A stretch of DNA of 64,000 nucleotides. It comes from Balanoglossus misakiensis (Eukaryota; Hemichordata). A model generated the notes under the pieces. It saw only the letters and a list, made by a program, of their open reading frames with translations, did not search any database and was not told the DNA's origin. Shown in pieces: positions 52,606-61,681 of the stretch (its first letter is position 1; the number at the start of each line of letters is the position of its first letter). A program made the translations under genes and the position numbers. The stretch is from positions 2,108,001 through 2,172,000 of the forward strand of contig CM082577.2 in the NCBI GenBank assembly GCA_040954595.2. Reading direction: 5' to 3'.

Positions 52606-54960
52606 TCACTGGATCACCTCTAGACTCTGCTTGACTTTGGGTTCCTTGTCGTGGATCTTCTTCTTGTTCACCAGCAGTAGGAGCAAAAGCAGAGGCAGAT
52701 GGAGCAGGCTGAACTTGAAGAGCCTTCTGGCCGACTCGGCGTCGCCGTCGCGGTAGAAACGCCACCCGAGCCACACAAGGGGCAAGTTCAAGGGCAGAGA
52801 GTCCAGGGCGAACCACCAGGTGGTCAGGTCGACCAGCGGCGCCAGCGTGGAGAGTCCCACCATGGCCACACAGTGCCGCAGTGCCACCCGCTTGCACAGA
52901 CCCGGGTTAGTGGTGGCCATCATGCGGTATCCACCACGGGAGTAGTCGCCACGCAGGTTCCAGCTGAGGGCGTTGAAGTGAGGGAACTGCCACGCGTACA
53001 GGAAGCCGGCTAATAACCAGGCACCTGGAAAATCAAACATCATTTAAAAAAAAAAATTTAAAGCGAAAAAACCACGACTTCAAGTTTTACAATCTGTGGA
53101 GTGGCAAGCCCATTCCGGCCACTTTGCTACAGTCTGTGTGTAATTTACATGTGCATTCAGGCACCTGTTGTGAACCAAGTTTGAAGAGTGACTGGGCACA
53201 GAAACTGGTGAACCTAAATGAAACCTGCTACATCCACTGCCTGCAAGAGATTGAATAAGCTTGCTGGAACTCACCTGGTTCCAGATGACCAGTACACGCA
53301 GCCCATCCCATCAGAGGCGGCACAGCACCAACAACGGCTCCCAGCCAGGTGTTGACGATGCCAACCCGCTTCATTGGAGTGTACGCCAGCGTGTAGAGGG
53401 CCAGGTTGGTGAGACCCAGTGCTGCGGTCAGCGGATTGGCACCGAGTGCGAGAACTGTCAGCCCAGTTATTCCTGTGACACTTGCAAATGTGACAGCATG
53501 AAATGGACTTATCAACTGCTGCACGAGGATTCTGTTCTTTGTTCTTGCCATTTGTGAATCATATGGAATTTCAAAGAACTGAAACACAAAATTAGAACAT
53601 CGTCAATGAAATATCACACAGAATTGTTGGTTCTCATAGCAGTGCTCTAAACATGCTTTCAGCTACATAATTATTTACTGTAAAACGGGAAATTTTCACA
53701 GTCTCATATTTCACTGCATAACTTACCTGATTTATCGAGTTGGCTGAGCTGGACACGAGAAAAGTTCCCAGTGAGGTCAGTAGAAGTGTGGTGACCTGGA
53801 AATCACCAGGAGCCATGACATAACCACCGGCTGCTGTCATCACCACCAGAGCTGAAAAAAGAGTACAGTATAAGTAAGTCTTTTCCCTGATTAGTAAACA
53901 CTGGGTAACCAAACTTGGGATAGTTTAGTGTTACCCAATTACTACTCTTTAAAGCCCACGAGCTGCCAAATTTCACAATTATTTTTGAGTGACACATACC
54001 TGTTAGCCTACTTTTGGCTAATGATAAATAATAGGAGTGAAGTTTCGACAAATCAATTTTCTGTTCGGTCCAGTGTTTGTCTACAACAAACACATCTTTG
54101 TTGCCATCCTCCGGTTCCAGAGGGCATGGTGTCACTTTTGACAATGTTGTTGCAATCGCTGCATCAATCTTGTTGGGAATCTTGGCTGTGTCTCTGTCCA
54201 CCTCTCCTTTGGAATCCAAATCAGAAAAGCTGCCCACTGTCTCTTTTGGTTTTGCTTCCCCGTAGAATGTGGTTGTTTTAGTAGCCATCTGAATAATATA
54301 TGAAGAAAGGCAAAAATGATATTTACAAAACCATGCCCAGAAACACACCAAGCAAATAAATAAATAAATATTTTTCAAAACGTCATACATTTGTGGGGAA
54401 ACAAAATAAATCCAGAAGTGCATTTTATGTCGAGTTACTCCGTTATTGTTGTCATTCACGTCATAAATTTTGTGTAACTAGTTTCACTGACACTTGTACA
54501 ATGTCCTCGATTGCCCTCCCCCTTTCACGTACACCAACACAACAGGTCGAGGTCACAGGTACGACACGTCATTATAAAATTTGATTTACCTCTCGTATTG
54601 TACGCACACTTGTTCTCCCATCTTTCGAGAGAATGGCCACGCCATTTACGTTGTGATATCGGTGTAAATATGTCCATCGTCCAGTGTGTTCTGGTCTCCG
54701 TTTCACAAATGTGACACAGTTCGCCGGTTTGGTAAACAGCCGGCGATTGAACTCACGTACGCCAGTTTGAAACACGCGGTGGCCACTGCCGCCGGTAAAG
54801 AGCCGCTCTCCGCAAAGGCCTGTGAAAATAACGTGTAAAACACGGTGGTTAATCAATATGAATGAGTGAAAGGTGTCGATAGGCGCGAAACGATTCTAAA
54901 ACACCTAAAATTTCACATGACAAGTTCATACTTACAGCAGACTTGACCGGCTGCCACCAT
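52606..54960 (-). CDS. COX10: Protohaem IX farnesyltransferase, mitochondrial (haem O synthase)
   Basis: Six coding exons (54960-54936, 54819-54590, 54288-54000, 53851-53727, 53578-53275, 53024-52606) close in frame to 463 aa, near the human length of 443. COX10 is a UbiA-family inner-membrane prenyltransferase that farnesylates haem B to haem O, for haem A of cytochrome c oxidase. Residues 1 to about 85 are basic and Arg-rich, suiting a mitochondrial presequence. The core begins near [15 protein letters not shown]. The prenyl-diphosphate motif [21 protein letters not shown] spans 219-239, and the conserved DYSRGGY is at 351-357 after [11 protein letters not shown]. Several hydrophobic helices follow. 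The start ATG sits in a strong context (A at -3, G at +4). An alternative Met at residue 86 opens exon 3 but would lose the presequence. It starts 221 bp from RPP21 on the other strand. Confidence 0.97.
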
Positions 54961-55181
54961 TTTGGCTGACCCTTCGACGCATGCGTGTACAATTTTATAG
55001 TTACAAAATGTCCCGGATTATGACTTTTAACCTCTAACCTCTGGGTCTTCTTTGTACTGCCCGGCGTCTGCTACAGCTGGAGTGGGGGTCTACATGTAGA
55101 GAGTTTTATTTCGTCTGCGTTCATTTATCATCTCACAGAGACATTTTTAGATTACTACAGAGACATTTTTAGATTTACACT
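54961..55181. promoter_or_regulatory. Bidirectional COX10/RPP21 promoter
   Basis: Only 221 bp separate the two divergent start codons. There is no TATA box. A palindrome ACGCATGCGT (54977-54986) resembles the core of an NRF-1 site and lies 16 bp upstream of the COX10 ATG. The COX10 start itself reads AAAATGGTGGC on the minus strand, like a YY1 site overlapping an initiation codon. Near RPP21 there is a 22-bp-period direct repeat containing GAGACATTTTTAGATT (two copies, about 55138-55178). NRF-1 and YY1 commonly drive housekeeping and mitochondrial genes; binding here is inferred. Confidence 0.6.
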
Positions 55182-57116
55182 ATGACCAAAAAGAGCTCTA
55201 AAGTTGTAGCTGCGAAGAGATTTGGCGTTCCAAACAGAGAGGCATTTCATAGGATGAACTTCCTGTATCAGGTGAGTCTGTTGCTGTAGCAACCTAGCAT
55301 AGTGATGAACCTTTCTTCACATATGCCAGTATACATGTGGAGAATACAGTATGACGTGATTAATCACTTTGATTTCCCAGGGTTCATTTGCACAGATCGA
55401 TGTAGGTGAATTCCCAAGCAGACAGTCAATTAAAAGCTGAATTATCGGCTAATCTGCCATAAATTGGATTTATCCTTTCCAGGCTGCTCACAGCACACTG
55501 GTGCAGAATCCTAATAATGTTGAATTAGCAAGGTTTTACATCGCTACAATGAGAACTATCGCAAGAAGATTGGTGCTGAGGATGTAAGTTTAGCTGTGAT
55601 TTTTTTTGGTTGTTTAATATACATGTACCTTGCAAAATATGTCAGTAAAATTTCCCTTTGATGCTTAATACTTGTATCTTGCTACAACTTTTGGAAAATC
55701 ATGAAATGTCATCCATTCTGATAAGAATTGTGCGTGTTGGAGATATCAGGACCGATGTTGTGTTTTCACATATTACACCCCAAACAGGTAATTGCTTTGT
55801 CCCCTTAATCCTGGATGGAACCCACTGGGGCAGATTTCAATGCCTGCAAAGTGCCATCAGAATCATTGAATCACCACAACTTTATACTTCAGTTTGGCTT
55901 AATAATTCACTGAGAACTAGTTAAACACTTCAAAATTGAGTTGGTTTTCAGCGCCTGTAGATCGCTGACCTGAAGACGTTCGAGCAGTTAATTACTCTTG
56001 CTTTAGATCAAGATGGAGTGTCTGGTTGCCAAGGAGATTCCATCAGTCAGAGATTCCAATCAGACCGTGAAATCAGTAGGCATGATGTGTGGCCAGGATG
56101 GATTATCCCGAATCATGTTAGATGTCTAGCTGTCAATGCACGAGTAGATGTCTTAATTTGTCCGATCGATTTGCAGACTTAGTGTGAAATCATGAAACAT
56201 GTGGAAAGAAAGTCTAATGTTGTAGTTTCATGGTTGGCTGTTACAGGGAACTAATCTTTCAGCAGTGAATGCTGACATGTTTATAAATAATTGCATCTGT
56301 CTTCATTCACAGAGATCCGTCCATTAAGAGGACAATATGTAAGAAATGCAACTCATTGCTAGTACCTGGAATCACAGCCACTGTCAGAGTGAGGGGTAAG
56401 TATTGTGAAATGGGAAATCAGATGCACTGAATATGAAATAATATTTTGGTTTTGTAGTATGCATTCTTGGCTCTGTGAGGCCAGATCAATTGTTTCTTGT
56501 CTAATTTGTCTCTACTTGAAGTTCAGCACAGCTGTACTGTGTACAGCTACTTTTCATTCATTCAGAATTTAACACATTCACTTTCTCTCCATAGCCAAGA
56601 GGGAACAACATCTTGTTGTGAGATGCGTATCGTGCAAAACAGTGAAGAGATTCCTGGCCAGGGAGGGCTATCAGCTGTGGACAGAGAAGACAGAACTCAG
56701 AGTTGGACAATCCACAGGTAAGAAAATCTTTAGACCAGATGGTTCATTCCTTAATTCTTCATATGTGATTGATGATCACTGAGGATAGTATACATTGTAT
56801 TAACCCTTTCACCACCATGGTTCAGTCCAAAACCATTGTTTTATATGGAAAGGTTAGACAGCTAAAGAGGGAACTGGGAATGAAAGGGTTAAAGAAATGC
56901 AACATCCATTTTTTTCCATTGGTAACATCTAGAATATTACGAATGAGTATTTCCCGGCAGCTGCTGTAGTATGGCTGATCAATAAAGCGCCCTCAGTGAC
57001 AAAGTCAGTTTGCAATCACAATTGTTGACAGTATTTAAGTAGGCTGGATGATGAACAGTATCTCATCATTCTCATGTATCATTTTATTCCATTTTTTTGC
57101 AGGGCAGACATCATGA
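55182..57116 (+). CDS. RPP21: Ribonuclease P protein subunit p21
   Basis: Five coding exons (55182-55271, 55483-55583, 56313-56395, 56595-56717, 57103-57116) close in frame to 136 aa. RPP21 (Rpr2/Snm1 family) is a zinc-binding subunit of nuclear RNase P, which removes tRNA 5' leaders, and binds the catalytic RNA. Family landmarks are NREAFHRMNFLYQAAH (about 18-33), ARFYIATMRTIARRLVLR (about 46-63) and two CxxC pairs, C73/C76 (CKKC) and C102/C105 (CVSC), which make up the zinc site. The last exon adds only GQTS before the stop, so the tail is shorter than the mammalian one. The gene is divergent from COX10 and convergent with CPSF4. Intron 4 carries a TTAACCC-type MITE. Confidence 0.96.
56800..56892. 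mobile_element. MITE-like element with 12-bp TIRs (copy 1)
   Basis: A 93-bp element starts TTAACCCTTTCA and ends TGAAAGGGTTAA, so its ends are exact 12-bp inverted repeats. It lies in RPP21 intron 4. The interior includes GGTTCAGTCC, ACCATTGTTTTA and CTAAAGAGGGAA. A second, diverged copy lies at 59358-59449. Too short to encode anything. Confidence 0.75.
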
Positions 57117-57417
57117 CATAACTTAAATGGTCCAGACCAAACCCAGTGCAAATACAACACGAATGAACCAAACATTACCTTTTTTGCGGTGGTGCTTTTA
57201 ACTTGTTCATTTTATGTCCATTTCTAACTCCCTGTAGTCTAGCTTTTTATTGATGTTCATTTTAATGTCACTTTTCCCATTTCACTCACTGTAAAATACT
57301 CTTCTTTTAATGATGACTGCCTATGTATGGATGATTTGTACTTGTTTCAGAGGTTTTGTATGGAGACTGTTCCATTTTACACTGCCATTAACTTGTTCTT
57401 GATTTTTTTACCAACTG

Positions 57418-57423
57418 AATAAA
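57418..57423 (+). terminator. RPP21 poly(A) signal
   Basis: AATAAA about 300 nt after the RPP21 stop. Sequence between 57117 and here is the presumed 3' UTR, with no other feature. Confidence 0.65.
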
Positions 57424-57457
57424 AAGACATGCACTTAAAAACTACTATGAAATGGTC

Positions 57458-57463
57458 TTTATT
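57458..57463 (-). terminator. Candidate distal CPSF4 poly(A) signal
   Basis: TTTATT on the plus strand (AATAAA on the minus strand) about 580 nt after the CPSF4 stop and only about 35 bp from the RPP21 signal. A variant ATTAAA near 57614 is an alternative. Confidence 0.45.
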
Positions 57464-58039
57464 AATTATTTTTGACATTTCTGAAATGATACATTGAGGT
57501 GATTTCATACTGCTAGTATATACATTTGGAAACAGAGCATGTACATTTGTTTGGGATACCAGTAATGACACTAGAAAAACATATCTCATATTTTGTCACT
57601 GCAGACTTCTAGTTTTAATGTGTATATTCTCAGAAATTTACCCTGGTGTGCTCAATTAAAAATGATTTTGCTTTGCTCTGTTTCTACTTGGTGAAAAAAT
57701 AAATGGGACGATAGCATCTTAGTAATCAGAGTTTTCTTTCTAATGAGGTACAAAAAACATACCGGGGGACACACTACATATGACTAATTGCCACCACAGC
57801 CTAAAAATGCCCCATTCACCATGGGTAGCTTTGGCAGTAATTTCACATTTCATACTAAACAGCCATCCAAGGATTGCTTTACATTCATATGTCTTCTGCT
57901 TGATACAAACAAGCAAATTATCAATTTTGGCATCTAAAATACAAAACAATATTTACATCAGTTGGTATACATGTAGCAGGGACCCAGGGACTAAACTGAA
58001 GCCATTTTCGTAGTGCAGTGATTGCAGTCAGCGATTTCT
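57464..58039 (-). other. Presumed CPSF4 3' UTR
   Basis: AT-rich sequence with no open frame of interest on either strand; assigned to the CPSF4 3' UTR by position. Confidence 0.45.
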
Positions 58040-61000
58040 TCACGGTTGGTTTGGATTGGCGTGGTTCACGTGAGACAATGCTGGACTGAGGAATGCCAGA
58101 TGGCCTTTTGGGCATTTGTTGGCATAATGTCCCTTTTCTCCACACTGGAAAACAAAAATAATCAGAATAATTAGATTTAAACGACAATCATTTTCATATT
58201 CCTGTCCCCCGACAATGAGCTCAAGATTAGGCAATTGGGTTGATTGTATTGGTGATACATGGTGATATTCTTTCTGACCTTATAAATGATGTATATTATT
58301 GGTAAGCTTGCCGACAATTTTATATAAAATGCTTAGGGGAGTATAACTTTTCTGTTTACATCCAGGAGGTCAGAGGTCAAGAAATGTCATCAGACGTCAA
58401 CAAGACTGACTCACCTTAAAGCATGTGACTGACTCTAGTGGCCTGGGTGCACCCTTATTTTGGTGGTGATGGTGGTGATGCATTTGGTGGTGGTGGTGAT
58501 GGTGGTGGTGTGGTCTGTCTTCCATCATTGGCATCTGTGGTGGCGGCATTCCCATAACTTGTATCGGCTGTCGAGTACAAGGGGATAACAAAATATCATC
58601 TTTGTATTAGACAATGACGTACGTTTCAGACTGAAAGATGAACACCAACAGAGAGAAATCCTGTCAATGGACAAAAGTTGTCATTTTACCTGTTCACTTT
58701 GAGCAACAGGAAACCTGGGACAGTTGACAGCTTTGTGACCCTGCTCTCCACAACTGTGACATGTGATATTGGCCTTCTTCTGCATCATGGCTGGGTCGTT
58801 AATCACCGGCAACTCAAACTTAGGACTGATGGAAAGAAAAAAATATTTTATCATCTCTCCATTTTCACCGTCTCTCTTTGTTGTGGGGTTGTTTCACTCA
58901 CTTGCAGTAACACTTTTTATACACAATACAGGTATTTTGAGTGCAGTACTGTACTACAAAAATGGTGGACGGCTAGAATGAATGGACTTACTGTTGGAAT
59001 TTACAACCTGGTCCCTCTGGGCACAGACCACAAAGATAATTTATACAAATTACTCTTCTTGTGTGTCTGTTTCTGCAATGTGGGCCTGAAAAATATATAA
59101 ATCAATGAATTGGTCAGATTTGAAGAAACTTTACAGGAAAATAGAAAAAGTAGTACGCTGAAGTAGTGATCGAATGCTTCTTCTCCTGATTTCATACTTT
59201 ACAAAGGGGAGCCAAAACTCCAGTTTGCTTACCATGTTTACAGAAACCCCTATCGTACCATGGACAGTCTTTGATTTTGGATTCTGGGTCGATGTGTAAA
59301 AACGGACACTCTTTGTTACTGCACTGACCTGGAAGAGAAAACGGAAAAGCAAATTGTTTAACCCATTCAAAATCATGGTTCAGTCCAAACCCATTGTTTT
59401 CTATGGTAAGGTTGGACCTCTAAAGAGGGAAGTGGGGGTGAAAGGGTTAGATGCTGCATGGGAAGAAAGATAGTAATGACTTTTATACGGTTAGCATGTT
59501 GGATGTAAAATGTCTTCATTGCTTGAATGTACTTACCAAATTTTGAAAAGAAGAAACACTCAGGCATTTTTGTCATGTCGTACTCGTGAAGAAACTCGCA
59601 CTGATCACCTTTCTTACAAAGTCCTCGCAGCCAATGCTTGCACACGATACTTCTGTCTCCCCGGACATGGCGGAATGGACAGTTGGCTGCTTTCTGACAT
59701 TCACCCCTTCTGTAGAACCTACATATTGCAGCCCCAGATTCTGTAAGAAAAATGAGTCATTTGGCTTTTTAGTTGCATTATTGTCACTAGAAAAATCATA
59801 GAATTTACATTTTTCTCTATAAAAAAGTCTGTAAATAACAAAATAATAATGCATGTTATACGTGTGATAACCTGAAACAGACTACCTGCTTTTTTCTGTC
59901 AACTATGATATTAAACTTTCTCAACAGTTAAAAGGGTAATGTCAATTTATTATTAATTAAAGGTCAACTGGCTGGGACTTTGCTGTTTTTTTGTTTCGTT
60001 CTGTGAATCTATAGGTTCTTGTTCTACTCCCTGTAGCATGCTAAACTATCCAGCACCCTGGTTGTCAACATAGTGAGAATATGTGAAACAACCATGTATG
60101 ATTGCGACTTCAATTCAGCTTTCGACTTGAATTCTGCTTCCAACAATAACAATGTTGACTTAGTATACACACAGAACTATATCTTGCTTTCGTTTCTGCT
60201 TTGTGTAAGTGTTTGCAAGCCTTTTCATGTTGTTTTTTGTCACAGATCCATTTTTTATTGCTATAAGGAAATTGTATGGCTATTTGACCTTTAACCTTTG
60301 CATCCTTGTTTCCTGTTTGTGTGTCACCGCTGACTTGCTAAATACATTTTTCATAAATGTAGGTTGTTGCTGCACTGACAGGAGAAAAAAAATCTCTACT
60401 GTATGTACGGTTGATTATGTGTTTCCGCAAGTATGAGACACAAAATGAATATTGTATCTACCATCTCCATGGATACTTACTGACACAGAGTTGAAAAATG
60501 GGTAAAAAGACATTTAGTGTAAGGGACACTCTGCTCCCATTTGATGAGAACCAGTGATTAAAGTTGCGACATTCTAGGACATGTAAACTGTATGATTTAT
60601 ATTCAGTTTCACCATAGACAGTACTTGTATGGCTTCAGAATCACACTGATGAATTTCAAACACAAATCCATTTTTCACAAGGTTACCTTTAGCATACCCA
60701 TAAGCCACCACTGGGGGCCAAATGGAAGCTACAACCCACAAGTATAAAAATCAAGTCTCAATGAGGTGACTGACAACTGGCATGCAAGATAAAGTATTTG
60801 AGGTAAATATTGTTCCACGTGGAAGATGTCTCAATATCTAAATCAGTCCCTCCAATGATGGCGGGACGTCGTGTATGAATTTTTATGCCTGTCACATATC
60901 CCTCACACCACACGAAGCTGGGTCCGTTGACAGTATACATTTATTAACAATGGCTTGCTTAATTGCTTAAAATCAACCCACGTGTCGCCCTCAACACTTT

Positions 61001-61205
61001 ATTTCCCTGTTCATCAACCCAAAACAAACGTAATATTTTATTGAACAACGCCATCACGAGGAACAAGAGGGTAAATAGATTCAACAAAGCCCGTCAACTT
61101 ACTGTCCATTCCAGGGAACGGCAGCGGTTGGCTGCCTAACTGCTGCTCTAAAGCTATTTCTATTTCAAAAGTTATGTTCTGGACACTTGAAACTAAACTC
61201 TGCAT
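58040..61205 (-). CDS. CPSF4: Cleavage and polyadenylation specificity factor subunit 4 (CPSF30)
   Basis: Seven coding exons (61205-61103, 59740-59537, 59328-59233, 59085-58992, 58825-58690, 58567-58415, 58144-58040) close in frame to 296 aa. CPSF30 binds the AAUAAA hexamer within CPSF in pre-mRNA 3'-end processing. Five CCCH fingers are intact: C41/C49/C55/H59, C68/C76/C82/H86, C96/C105/C110/H114, C124/C132/C138/H142 and C148/C156/C162/H166. Two CCHC knuckles follow: C188/C191/H196/C201 and C260/C263/H268/C273. Mammalian CPSF4 has one knuckle; fly Clipper has two. Between the knuckles lies a Met/Pro stretch and a histidine-rich insert, eight His (231-238), QM, then six His (241-246), just before the conserved GAPRPLESVTCFKC. 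Intron 1 is 1.36 kb and holds nothing recognisable. The start lies 476 bp from the divergent arrestin gene. Confidence 0.97.
59358..59449. mobile_element. MITE-like element (copy 2, diverged)
   Basis: A 92-bp relative of 56800-56892, in the same orientation, in an intron of CPSF4. It begins TTAACCCATTCA and ends TGAAAGGGTTAG, so the terminal repeats have one or two changes. The interiors align along their full length with roughly 80% identity by eye. Confidence 0.72.
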
Positions 61206-61681
61206 CTTGTTGCGTTAGTCTGATCACATTCAATGACGAAGAAAATGAGAAAATAACTCGTCGACGGTAGGTCCAATTCGTAATCGCCTCACGCTGACTC
61301 TCTCTCTGTCAAACTTTGACCTTTGTGGCGAATGGCATCATGGGAGTGAACCCCTAGGCGCGTGATTTTAATCAACAAGGAAGTTGTGTTTACTTTTTAG
61401 TCACTGACAGCTGGACATGAGAAAGGATGAGTATTGCGAAGTTCATCGAGTGAAAAACAGCGTTACGCCAGGATTGATATCCCATCCCACTGTCAGACTA
61501 CACAGTGTACTGTGATCAAGTGCAAAACTTCGATCAGCTGCAGTGGCAAAACTTTCAAACTCCACGCATCCCTCGTTGTCAGTTTCAATGTCACTTTAAG
61601 TTTAAGTCCCTATGGTCCCTCCGACTGCAGAATCATGTCAAAGTTGAAGTTTCTATCGGAGCCGAGTGTTTTCTACCAAAC
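61206..61681. promoter_or_regulatory. Divergent CPSF4/arrestin promoter region and arrestin 5' leader
   Basis: 476 bp lie between opposed start codons, with locally raised CpG compared with the flanking gene bodies. TTTGACCTTTG near 61315-61325 (CAAAGGTCAAA on the minus strand) resembles a nuclear-receptor half-site pair. Upstream ATGs at 61417 and 61427 are in short frames; the one at 61427 is in frame with the arrestin start but stops after eight codons, so it is a uORF. Confidence 0.5.
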
